Shown here piece by piece: positions 7,652 through 16,159 of a stretch of 40,115 nt of DNA. The position numbers and the translations under genes were made by a program. A model generated the notes under the pieces. That model saw nothing but the letters and a program-made list of their open reading frames with translations. It was not told the origin of the DNA and searched no databases. The DNA lies in assembly GCF_019400985.1 (NCBI RefSeq), contig NZ_WTFF01000022.1, positions 1-40,115 on the forward strand, in the 5' to 3' direction. How positions within the stretch are numbered: position 1 is the stretch's first letter; each line of letters starts with the position of its first letter. This stretch comes from Streptomyces bambusae (GTDB taxonomy: Bacteria > Actinomycetota > Actinomycetes > Streptomycetales > Streptomycetaceae).

Positions 7652-9364
7652 ATGATCACCGAGACCACCGTCGACGGTATCCGCACCGTCCTCGCCCCCG
7701 CCTCCGGGCCCGTCACCGCCGGGCTGCTCTTCCGGGTCGGCCGCGCCGACGAGACCCTCGCGACCAGCGGGATCACCCATCTGGTCGAGCACCTGGCGCT
7801 GTACCGACACGGCACGGGCGACCTGCACTACAACGGCGCCACCGCCGCCGCGTACACCCACTTCCACGTCCAGGGCACCCCGGCGGACGTGGTCGAGTAC
7901 CTCAACGGCGTCTGCGCCGCCCTGCGCGACCTGCCCATGGACCGGCTGGAGACGGAGAAGGAGATCCTCCGCACCGAGGCCGCCGGCCGCGGCCACGGAT
8001 CCGGCCACCGGTTGCCGCCTTGGCGGTACGGCGCGCAGTCGTACGGGCTCACCGGGTACGCCGAGGCCGGGCTGCCCCGGCTCACCGCGCACGCCGTGCG
8101 CAGCTGGGCCGAGCAGTGGTTCACCACTGAGAACGCGGTGCTGTGGATCACTGGCGACACCGTGCCCGAGGGACTCGACCTGACACTGCCCTCCGGCAGC
8201 GCCCGCCCGGCGCCCGCCGCCACCTCCGCACTGCCCACGACCCCCGCCTACTTCATCGGCGAGAACGGCGGGGTACTGCTCGACGCGGTCGTCGCCCGGT
8301 CCACCCCGGCCCGGCTGTTCGCCTCGGTGCTCGGCAAGGAGCTCTTCCGCGAGCTGCGCCAGAAGGGCGGCTGGTCGTACACCGCCGCCGCCGACTACTG
8401 CCCACGGGACGCCGACCACGCCACCGTCACGGCGGTGGCCGACGCCCTGCCGGAGCAGCAGGACGCGGTGGTCGGCGGGTTCATCGACGTACTGGCCAAG
8501 CTGCGGGCCGGCCGGATCGAGCACGCCGACCTGAAGGCCGTACGAGCCTCCGCGCTCGCCGTGCTCGACACCCCCGACGTCGAGGCGGGCATGCTGCCGG
8601 GCCGCGCGCTGGACCTGCTGATGGGCCACCGCGCTCTCACGGCCGAGGAGTCCCGCGCCGAGATCGAGGCGGTGACCGTCGAGGACCTGCAGCGGGTGGC
8701 CCGCGAGGTGTGGGACGACGCGCTGATGCAGGTCCCGGCGCGGGGCGTGGAGTGGGCGGGGCTGACGGCGGCGCCGGTGAAGTCCGAGGAGACCGCGTAC
8801 GGACGCCGCTACGGGCGGGTCGATGCCCCCGACCTGAAGCTGATCGTCGGCACCGACGCGATCAGCCTGAGCGCCCCGAACGGGTCGGTGTCCACCGTCC
8901 GCTACGCAGACTGCGTACTGATGTGCTCCTTCCCGGACGGCGCCCGCCATCTGACCGGCCCGGACGGGTTCGTGGTGGAGGCCGAGCCGGCCCTGTTCGG
9001 GATCACTGCGGCGGAGTTGGCCCCGGTGGACGCGGCGGTCCCGCCGGCGGCCGTCGTCCCGATGCCGCCCCGGGACCCGGCCCGCATCCCCCGGCCGAAC
9101 GCCGACCGGACCCCGGCGAAGTCCCCGCCCGGCCCGGCACGTCCGCCACGCAGTTGGGCGCTCACCGTGCAGATCTGGTGTTGCTTCGCCCTCACAGCCA
9201 TGTTGGCGCTCTTCTCCGCCGCCGGGACCGGCATCGAGCTCGACCCGGTGGAGACGCCGGACGGCCCGGACTGGAGCCTGCTGGCCGTCTCCTGGTCCGT
9301 GACGGCCGGCATGGCCGCCCTGTGGATCCGGGCCCTGCGCGCCCGGCGGCGCGGCGAGGGCTGA
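7652..9364 (+). CDS. M16-family zinc peptidase with C-terminal membrane anchor
   Basis: The 570-aa protein has the inverted zinc motif H43-L-V-E46-H47 of M16 (insulinase/pitrilysin) peptidases, then an acidic helix TEKEILRTEA (E102/E104/E109) that should supply the third zinc ligand. The gap of 55-62 residues from His47 is shorter than the usual 76 or so. Residues about 200-360 match the second M16 lobe (ELFRELRQKGGWSYTAAA). This is a two-lobe half-size enzyme of the type that works as a dimer. Residues 385-450 may form a small beta domain (LKLIVGTDAISLSAPNGSVS), followed by a Pro-rich linker and two membrane segments (about 502-525 and 542-561). ATG 7652 has GGGGA upstream. The substrate is unknown. 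Confidence 0.88.
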   Translation: MITETTVDGIRTVLAPASGPVTAGLLFRVGRADETLATSGITHLVEHLALYRHGTGDLHYNGATAAAYTHFHVQGTPADVVEYLNGVCAALRDLPMDRLETEKEILRTEAAGRGHGSGHRLPPWRYGAQSYGLTGYAEAGLPRLTAHAVRSWAEQWFTTENAVLWITGDTVPEGLDLTLPSGSARPAPAATSALPTTPAYFIGENGGVLLDAVVARSTPARLFASVLGKELFRELRQKGGWSYTAAADYCPRDADHATVTAVADALPEQQDAVVGGFIDVLAKLRAGRIEHADLKAVRASALAVLDTPDVEAGMLPGRALDLLMGHRALTAEESRAEIEAVTVEDLQRVAREVWDDALMQVPARGVEWAGLTAAPVKSEETAYGRRYGRVDAPDLKLIVGTDAISLSAPNGSVSTVRYADCVLMCSFPDGARHLTGPDGFVVEAEPALFGITAAELAPVDAAVPPAAVVPMPPRDPARIPRPNADRTPAKSPPGPARPPRSWALTVQIWCCFALTAMLALFSAAGTGIELDPVETPDGPDWSLLAVSWSVTAGMAALWIRALRARRRGEG

Positions 9365-9388
9365 GCCACCGCCTGGCTTCGCGTACGG

Positions 9389-9430
9389 ACGAAGGGCCGG
9401 CCCCCGAGTGATCGGGGGCCGGCCCTTCGT
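9389..9430. terminator. Bidirectional terminator, 19-bp perfect stem
   Basis: A perfect 19-bp stem (9389-9407 with 9412-9430; ACGAAGGGCCGG at its outer end) closes a GTGA loop. It sits between the convergent M16 peptidase and guaB3 genes and can serve both. Its core GGGCCGGCCC is the same as in the terminator at 6518-6552. Confidence 0.9.
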
Positions 9431-9453
9431 CGTAGCGTCAGCGCGCCGTCGCG

Positions 9454-10578
9454 TCAGCGGCGGTGCTGCGAGTCCGCGACCGTGACCTCGACCCGCTGGA
9501 ACTCCTTGAGCTCGCTGTAGCCGGTGGTGGCCATCGAGCGGCGCAGCGCGCCGAAGAGGTTCATCGAGCCGTCCGGGGTGTGGGACGGGCCGGTGAGGAT
9601 CTCCTCGGTGGTGCCGACCGTGCCGAGGTCCACCTTCTTGCCGCGCGGCACGTCCTCGTGGACGGCCTCCATGCCCCAGTGGTTGCCGCGGCCGGGCGCG
9701 TCGGTGGCGCGGGCCAGCGGGGAGCCCATCATCACGGCGTCGGCGCCGCAGGCGATGGCCTTGGGCAGGTCACCGGACCAGCCCACGCCGCCGTCGGCGA
9801 TGACGTGCACGTAGCGGCCGCCGGACTCGTCCATGTAGTCGCGGCGGGCGGCCGCGACGTCGGCGACGGCGGTGGCCATCGGGACCTGGATGCCCAGCAC
9901 GTTGCGGGTGGTGTGCGCGGCGCCGCCGCCGAAGCCCACCAGTACGCCGGCCGCGCCGGTCCGCATCAGGTGCAGGGCCGCGGTGTACGTGGCGCAACCG
10001 CCGACGATGACCGGGACGTCGAGCTCGTAGATGAACTGCTTGAGGTTCAGCGGCTCAGCGGCGCCGGAGACGTGCTCGGCGGAGACCGTCGTACCGCGGA
10101 TGACGAAGATGTCCACGCCCGCGTCCACGACCGCCTTGGAGAACTGGGCGGTGCGCTGCGGGGAGAGCGCGGCGGCGGTGACGACGCCGGAGTCGCGCAC
10201 CTCCTTGATGCGCTGCCCGATCAGGTCGGCCTGGATCGGGGCGGCGTAGATCTCCTGGAGGCGGCGGGTGGCGGCCTCCTCGGGGAGCTCGCGGATCTCG
10301 TCCAGCAGCGGCTGCGGGTCCTCGTAGCGGGTCCACAGGCCTTCGAGGTTCAGCACGCCGAGGCCGCCGAGCTCGCCGATGCGGATCGCCGTCTTCGGGG
10401 AGACCACCGAGTCCATGGGGGCGGCCAGGAAGGGGAGCTCGAAGCGGTAGGCGTCGATCTGCCAGGCGATCGAGACCTCCTTCGGGTCCCGGGTGCGCCG
10501 GCTCGGGACGATGGCGATGTCGTCGAACGCGTACGCCCTGCGGCCGCGCTTGCCGCGCCCGATCTCGATCTCAGTCAC
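9454..10578 (-). CDS. guaB3: GuaB3 family IMP dehydrogenase-related protein
   Basis: The 374-aa protein starts VTEIEIGRGKRGRRAYAFDD (GTG at 10578) and follows the GuaB3 branch of the IMPDH/GMP reductase family: a TIM barrel with no CBS domains. The phosphate-binding and flap regions are recognisable (VIADGGVGWSGDLPKAIACGADAVMMGSPLA). Where IMPDH has GSICTTR with the catalytic Cys, this protein has GAAHTTR, so the Cys is His. Classical IMPDH chemistry is therefore unlikely; as far as I know the role of actinobacterial GuaB3 is not established. The gene lies downstream of guaB and a small ORF on the same strand and ends at the shared terminator 9389-9430. Confidence 0.92.
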   Translation of the reverse strand: MTEIEIGRGKRGRRAYAFDDIAIVPSRRTRDPKEVSIAWQIDAYRFELPFLAAPMDSVVSPKTAIRIGELGGLGVLNLEGLWTRYEDPQPLLDEIRELPEEAATRRLQEIYAAPIQADLIGQRIKEVRDSGVVTAAALSPQRTAQFSKAVVDAGVDIFVIRGTTVSAEHVSGAAEPLNLKQFIYELDVPVIVGGCATYTAALHLMRTGAAGVLVGFGGGAAHTTRNVLGIQVPMATAVADVAAARRDYMDESGGRYVHVIADGGVGWSGDLPKAIACGADAVMMGSPLARATDAPGRGNHWGMEAVHEDVPRGKKVDLGTVGTTEEILTGPSHTPDGSMNLFGALRRSMATTGYSELKEFQRVEVTVADSQHRR

Positions 10579-10599
10579 GTGTGGTGGCCTTTCCCTCTT

Positions 10600-10635
10600 G
10601 ACTCTGCCCGTCCAGTATCCCCGACGGGCAGAGTC
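10600..10635 (-). promoter_or_regulatory. 13-bp perfect inverted repeat before guaB3
   Basis: GACTCTGCCCGTC (10600-10612) and GACGGGCAGAGTC (10623-10635) are exact complements around a 10-nt spacer. On the minus strand the spacer contains GATACT, a possible -10 element, so the repeat could be an operator. Equally, it could be a terminator for the small upstream ORF. It lies 21 bp upstream of the guaB3 start. Confidence 0.55.
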
Positions 10636-10637
10636 AT

Positions 10638-10667
10638 GGGGGCACCTCCCAGCGGTAGCTGGGGGAG
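10638..10667. repeat. Short extragenic palindrome
   Basis: CTCCCAGC (10646-10653) pairs imperfectly with GCTGGGGGAG (10658-10667) around GGTA. I recall this GGGGGCACCTCCCAGC type of palindrome as frequent between Streptomyces genes; copy number was not checked. Confidence 0.5.
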
Positions 10668-10672
10668 TTCGG

Positions 10673-10939
10673 TCACTCCTCCACAAGGACCTGGGTGAAG
10701 TCGACGACATGTACGACCAGCACCAGGAGCAGACCGTCGCTGACGAGGTACTCGATGCCGATGTTCGGCGTCAGCGCCAGCGACCGGGTCGACTCGTCGC
10801 CCGAGATCGGCACGGAGATCTTCGGCCGCGGGTCCTGGGAGAGGACGGCGAGGCCCCGCTCCAGCAGCGACCTGCGCTCCGGTGGCAGCCCGTCACGGAT
10901 ACGGGCCGCCTCCTCGCTGAACTTCACGGCATAAAGCAT
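10673..10939 (-). CDS. Small RelE/ParE-like hypothetical protein
   Basis: The 88-aa protein (ATG at 10939) reads MLYAVKFSEEAARIRDGLPP, then ERRSLLERGLAVLSQDPRP and two C-terminal beta strands, TPNIGIEYLVSDGLLLVLVVHV. The length, the N-terminal helix pair and the C-terminal strands resemble RelE/ParE-type toxins. No antitoxin gene is adjacent and the usual catalytic residues cannot be assigned, so a toxin role is not supported. It sits 44 bp after guaB and 94 bp before guaB3 on the same strand and may be a conserved member of this purine cluster. The start is the first in-frame ATG that preserves the N-terminal strand. Confidence 0.65.
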   Translation of the reverse strand: MLYAVKFSEEAARIRDGLPPERRSLLERGLAVLSQDPRPKISVPISGDESTRSLALTPNIGIEYLVSDGLLLVLVVHVVDFTQVLVEE

Positions 10940-10983
10940 CGGAACCCCCTGAGCCGGACGGGCCAATCGTAGCGTCAGCCGTG

Positions 10984-12591
<1,608 letters not shown>

Positions 12592-12610
12592 CTACGAGTT
12601 TGATCGCGCG

Positions 12611-12632
12611 CAAGGCGATCACAAGGCGATCA
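12611..12632. repeat. Tandem 11-bp direct repeat upstream of guaB
   Basis: CAAGGCGATCA occurs twice head to tail (12611-12621, 12622-12632), about 120 bp upstream of the guaB start and just past the end of shbA. A helical-turn spacing of 11 bp suits a tandem protein site. The rest of the 160-bp gap has a possible -35 (TTGATC, minus strand) but no second gene. Confidence 0.4.
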
Positions 12633-12649
12633 CAGCATTCCGCCAGTGC

Positions 12650-13369
12650 CTATTGCTCGGCGAGGGCACGCAGCCGGCTCAGCGCCCGGTGCTGCGCGAC
12701 CCGCACGGCACCCGGTGACATCCCCAGCATCTGCCCCGTCTCCTCGGCGGTCAGCCCCACGGCCACCCGCAGCACGAGCAGCTCGCGCTGGTTCTCCGGG
12801 AGGTTGGCCAGCAGCTTCTTGGCCCACTCGGCGTCGCTGCTGAGCAGCGCCCGCTCCTCCGGACCCAGCGAGTCGTCGGGGCGCTCGGGCATCTCGTCGG
12901 ACGGTACGGCCGTACTGCCCGGGTGGCGCATCGCCGCCCGCTGCAGGTCGGCGACCTTGTGCGCGGCGATGGCGAAGACGAAGGCCTCGAAGGGCCGACC
13001 GGTGTCGCGGTACCGGGGCAGCGCCATCAGGACGGCGACGCAGACCTCCTGCGCCAGGTCCTCGACGAAGTGGCGCGCGTCCCCGGGCAGCCGGGAGAGC
13101 CGGGTGCGGCAGTACCGCAGGGCGAGGGGGTGCACGTGCGCGAGCAGGTCGTGGGTGGCCTGCTCGTCGCCTTCCACCGCCCGCCGTACGAGCGCGCCGA
13201 CCGCCCCGGCGGAACCGCCGGTGGCGGCGCCGGTGGGGCCTGTGGCCGCAGGGGACCCCAGGGCCTCGTCGTCGCGCATCATTCCATGGTGCCTCGGCGC
13301 CGGAGGATTCGTGGCACCGCGGGCCGTGTTGTGCATCGAAGCGTTATGAGCGGGCGCGCCTGAAGTCAT
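12650..13369 (-). CDS. shbA: Sigma-70 family sigma factor, ShbA-like
   Basis: The 239-aa protein has sigma region 2 ([20 protein letters not shown], then [19 protein letters not shown] and [19 protein letters not shown]) and region 4 ([27 protein letters not shown], then [20 protein letters not shown]). No anti-sigma gene is adjacent. I recall ShbA as the sigma factor that drives expression of the principal sigma factor gene hrdB in Streptomyces, encoded between guaB and bldM as here; the name rests on family resemblance plus position. ATG 13369 is preceded by GGGAGGGGAAGG at good spacing, whereas the internal start at 13282 (MMRDDEALG) has only a weak site. Four 18-bp repeats lie upstream. 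Confidence 0.82.
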   Translation of the reverse strand: MTSGAPAHNASMHNTARGATNPPAPRHHGMMRDDEALGSPAATGPTGAATGGSAGAVGALVRRAVEGDEQATHDLLAHVHPLALRYCRTRLSRLPGDARHFVEDLAQEVCVAVLMALPRYRDTGRPFEAFVFAIAAHKVADLQRAAMRHPGSTAVPSDEMPERPDDSLGPEERALLSSDAEWAKKLLANLPENQRELLVLRVAVGLTAEETGQMLGMSPGAVRVAQHRALSRLRALAEQ

Positions 13370-13406
13370 CGTCTGCGCCTTCCCCTCCCGCTCGGCCGAA
13401 TAGTCC

Positions 13407-13478
13407 CGAGGACTCCACATCGTTCGAGGACTCCACATCTCCAAGAATGCGGCACACCTCAAGGATGCGGCATCGCGC
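13407..13478. repeat. Four 18-bp iteron-like repeats upstream of shbA
   Basis: Units begin at 13407, 13425, 13443 and 13461. The first two share CGAGGACTCCACATC exactly and the last two share AATGCGGCA/GATGCGGCA. All four fit one loose pattern on an 18-bp period. They lie 38-109 bp upstream of the shbA start, where promoter and regulator binding are expected. The rest of the gap to bldM (13479-13746) is very GC-rich with no credible gene. Confidence 0.6.
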
Positions 13479-13746
13479 ACGAACCGACACGTCCCCCGAA
13501 TCGCAGCCCGCCAATCCCCCGGACCCGGAGTGGCCCGGCCCGGAGCGGCGTGGCCCGGCAGGTCCTGCGCCGCCCGCAGGTCCTGCGCGGCCCGGGAGGC
13601 CCTGCGTCCCGCGTCGCGCGTCCTGCCTCCGTCGTCCCGACCGTCGTCCTGACCGCCCGTCCCGCCTGCCGCCCCGCCCGCCGGCGGCGGACGGGAGCGC
13701 GCTGTCAACGGCCCGCTGTCGACGGCCTACGGTCGGCCGACCACGG

Positions 13747-14358
13747 TCAGCGGACCAGGCCCCAGCGGAACCCGAGCGCCACGGCGTGCGCCCGGTCGGA
13801 GGCGCCGAGCTTCTTGAAGAGCCTGCGTGCGTGCGTCTTGACCGTGTCCTCGGAGAGGAAGAGCTCGCGCCCGATCTCCGCGTTGGACCGGCCGTGGCTC
13901 ATGCCCTCCAGCACCTGGATCTCACGCGCGGTGAGGGTGGGCGCGGCGCCCATCTCGGCCGAGCGGAGCCGGCGCGGGGCCAGCCTCCAGGTCGGGTCGG
14001 CGAGCGCCTGGGTGACCGTGGCCCGCAGTTCGGCGCGCGAGGCGTCCTTGTGCAGGTAGCCCCGGGCGCCGGCGGCGACCGCGAGGGCCACCCCGTCCAG
14101 GTCCTCCGCGACCGTCAGCATGATGATGCGGGCGCCGGGGTCGGCCGACAGGAGCCGGCGGACCGTCTCCACACCGCCGAGGCCGGGCATCCGGACGTCC
14201 ATGAGAATGAGGTCGGAGCGGTCGGCGCCCCAGCGGCGGAGGACTTCCTCGCCGTTGGCAGCCGTCGTCACACGCTCGACGCCGGGGACGGTGGCCACCG
14301 CCCGGCGGAGCGCCTCTCGGGCAAGCGGGGAGTCGTCGCAGACGAGGACGGATGTCAT
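13747..14358 (-). CDS. bldM: Response-regulator-type developmental regulator BldM
   Basis: The 203-aa protein has an N-terminal receiver domain (SVLVCDDSPLAREALRRAV; phosphorylation-type Asp in LILMDVRMPGLGG; Lys in YLHKDAS) and a C-terminal LuxR-type helix-turn-helix (LTAREIQVLEGMSHGRSNAE, then LFLSEDTVKTHARRLFKKLG). The length equals that of BldM as I recall it. BldM is needed for aerial hyphae formation and works alone or with WhiI; it functions without normal phosphorylation. ATG 14358 has GGAGGG five bases upstream. A consensus sigma-BldN promoter lies upstream and whiD diverges, which strongly supports the name. Confidence 0.95.
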   Translation of the reverse strand: MTSVLVCDDSPLAREALRRAVATVPGVERVTTAANGEEVLRRWGADRSDLILMDVRMPGLGGVETVRRLLSADPGARIIMLTVAEDLDGVALAVAAGARGYLHKDASRAELRATVTQALADPTWRLAPRRLRSAEMGAAPTLTAREIQVLEGMSHGRSNAEIGRELFLSEDTVKTHARRLFKKLGASDRAHAVALGFRWGLVR

Positions 14359-14439
14359 GACCGCCCTCCGCAGCTGCTGATGCGCGTCACCTTGAGCCTC
14401 CAGGCTGGTACGTATCGTCACCTGTGCGGTCGATGCTCT

Positions 14440-14453
14440 CGGACATCTGTCCG
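14440..14453. promoter_or_regulatory. Inverted repeat CGGACA-TC-TGTCCG in the bldM leader
   Basis: Six-base arms at 14440-14445 and 14448-14453 lie about 85 bp upstream of the bldM start, between the predicted sigma-BldN promoter and the gene. It could be an operator or a leader hairpin. Confidence 0.35.
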
Positions 14454-14484
14454 GGAACCTCTTCGTTCAACCGCCTTCGCACTC

Positions 14485-14512
14485 TCAACGACGGTCACTC
14501 GAAAGAGTTACG
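14485..14512 (-). promoter_or_regulatory. Sigma-BldN promoter of bldM
   Basis: On the minus strand the sequence reads CGTAAC, 16 bases, CGTTGA (-35 at 14507-14512, -10 at 14485-14490). This is the consensus I know for the developmental ECF sigma factor BldN at bldMp1. Transcription would begin near 14478, giving a leader of about 120 nt. Confidence 0.85.
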
Positions 14513-14739
14513 GGTCGGACGGACACCTTCGGCACTCTACGTGAGGAGTCCGTCACCGTACCGACACCACGCGCCACGCGTCCTCCATCTGGAGCTATGC
14601 CCTATTTGGCGGCTTTCCTTCCGTTTGGCAGGTAACTGAGGCTAGATTCACAAGAGTCATATTTACGTCTGATCTGATCGTAGATGTGGCTGCAGCATGG
14701 ACCGTATCCGCCTCAGTACCGGCTGAACGAGGACTAGCA

Positions 14740-15057
14740 ATGGCAGATTTCTCCCGCCTCCCCGGACCGAACGCCGACCTCTGGGACTGGCAGCTGCTGG
14801 CTGCCTGCCGCGGGGTCGACAGCTCCCTCTTCTTCCACCCGGAGGGCGAGCGGGGCGCGGCCCGGAGCGCGCGCGAGGCCTCGGCTAAAGAGGTCTGCAT
14901 GCGATGCCCGGTGCGCGCGGAGTGCGCCGCGCACGCGCTCGCCGTCCGTGAGCCCTACGGGGTGTGGGGTGGCCTCACCGAGGACGAGCGCGAAGAGCTG
15001 ATGGGCCGCGCCCGACACCGCCTCATCCCCGCGACCAGTGCGGGCAGGAACGAGTGA
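14740..15057 (+). CDS. whiD: WhiB-like iron-sulfur regulator WhiD
   Basis: The 105-aa protein carries the four cluster-binding cysteines at C23, C53, C56 and C62 (ACRGVDSS; EVCMRCPVRAEC) that hold a [4Fe-4S] cluster in Wbl proteins, and the GVWGG turn (EPYGVWGGLTEDERE) used in binding sigma region 4. WhiD is required for late spore maturation in Streptomyces. ATG 14740 has GAGGA with a 6-nt spacer. The 380-bp region shared with bldM is comparatively AT-rich at 14600-14690 and should carry the whiD promoters, but I cannot assign hexamers with confidence. Confidence 0.94.
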   Translation: MADFSRLPGPNADLWDWQLLAACRGVDSSLFFHPEGERGAARSAREASAKEVCMRCPVRAECAAHALAVREPYGVWGGLTEDEREELMGRARHRLIPATSAGRNE

Positions 15058-15146
15058 CCCGCGCACCGAGCCATCGACTGAAGGAACGATTCTCCACCTG
15101 AGCAGGGCGGCCGCCGCCGCGCCCCGGCCCCCGTACGGTGCGGAGG

Positions 15147-16079
15147 TCAGCGGGCGGCGGCCCGCTCCAACTGCGTGAGCGTCGCGGCCACGGCCGGTAC
15201 GCGAGCCAGGTCCGGCAGCGTCAGCGCCACCACCTCGCGCTCCACGGCCGGCCGCACCGCCAGCGTGCTCACGCCCTTGGCCCGTACGGACTCCACCGCG
15301 AGCTCCGGCAGCACCGCCACGCCCAGGCCCGCGCCGACCAGCCCGACAACGGCCGGGTAGTCGTCGGTGGCGAAGTCGATGCGCGGGGTGAAGCCGACCC
15401 CCTCGCACACCTCGACCAGATGGCGGCGGCAGCGCGGGCAGCCCGCGATCCAGGGCTCCTCGGCCAGCTCCGCCATGCCCACCTGCGCCGCACCGGCCAG
15501 CCGGTGCCCCTCGGGCACCAGGCCCACGAGCCGGTCGGTCAGCAGCGACCGCACCACCAGGTCGGCCCACTCCCCCGGGTCGTTGCCCGCCTCACCCGCG
15601 CCGGACGCCCGGTCCCCGGCCCGCCCCCCGTACCGGAACGCCAGCGCCACGTCGCAGTCGCCCTCGCGCAGCATCTCCACCGAACGCGGCGGCTCCGCCT
15701 CGACCAGCGACACGCGCGTGCCCGGGTGCGCGGCGCGCATCGCCGCCAGCGCGGTCGGCACCAGGGTGGAGCTGCCGCTGGGGAAGGACACCAGCCGGAC
15801 CCGCCCGGCCCGCAGGCCGGCGATGGCCGCGACCTCCTCCTCGGCCGCGGTCAGGCCCGCCAGGATGCCGGCGGCGTGGCGGACCAGCGCCTCGCCCGCC
15901 TGGGTCAGCCGCATCTCCCGGCCGGTGCGGATGAGCAGCGGCGTACCGGCCGACTGCTCCAGCGCCTTCATCTGCTGGGACACGGCCGGCTGGGTGCAGC
16001 CGAGCTCGCGCGCGGCGGCGGAGAAGGAACCGGTGGCGGCCACGGCGCGCAGGACCCGGAGATGACGTGCTTCGATCAC
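15147..16079 (-). CDS. LysR-family transcriptional regulator
   Basis: The 310-aa protein has an N-terminal winged HTH (HLRVLRAVAATGSFSAAARE, then CTQPAVSQQMKALEQSAG) and a periplasmic-binding-like effector domain (RAGRVRLVSFPSGSSTLVPT; GLVGAGLGVAVLPELAVE). A Cys pair, CPRC, lies in the effector domain. It diverges from a MOSC-domain gene with a 14-bp palindrome between them. The GTG at 16079 is preceded, six bases away, by TATGCT (minus strand, 16086-16091), so the message is probably leaderless and the start well placed. Its ligand is unknown; control of the neighbouring MOSC gene is the usual inference for divergent LysR genes. Confidence 0.92.
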   Translation of the reverse strand: MIEARHLRVLRAVAATGSFSAAARELGCTQPAVSQQMKALEQSAGTPLLIRTGREMRLTQAGEALVRHAAGILAGLTAAEEEVAAIAGLRAGRVRLVSFPSGSSTLVPTALAAMRAAHPGTRVSLVEAEPPRSVEMLREGDCDVALAFRYGGRAGDRASGAGEAGNDPGEWADLVVRSLLTDRLVGLVPEGHRLAGAAQVGMAELAEEPWIAGCPRCRRHLVEVCEGVGFTPRIDFATDDYPAVVGLVGAGLGVAVLPELAVESVRAKGVSTLAVRPAVEREVVALTLPDLARVPAVAATLTQLERAAAR

Positions 16080-16085
16080 CCTGTG

Positions 16086-16152
16086 AGCATAAGGCCGGCT
16101 TTGACGGCTGCGCCAATATTGGCGAGACGCTTTGGGGGCATTCGGGTAGCGT
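16086..16152. promoter_or_regulatory. Divergent promoters with a 14-bp palindromic operator
   Basis: CGCCAATATTGGCG (16111-16124) is a perfect palindrome midway between the LysR and MOSC genes. The predicted -10 boxes are TATGCT on the minus strand (16086-16091, six bases from GTG) and TAGCGT on the plus strand (16147-16152, seven bases from ATG). The palindrome is a good candidate LysR-type binding site that could control both genes. Confidence 0.65.
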
Positions 16153-16159
16153 GCTCCGC

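Noticed and set aside
10673..10939. Toxin-antitoxin locus between guaB and guaB3
   Set aside because: Only a weak RelE/ParE-like resemblance, no antitoxin partner, and a stable place in a housekeeping cluster.
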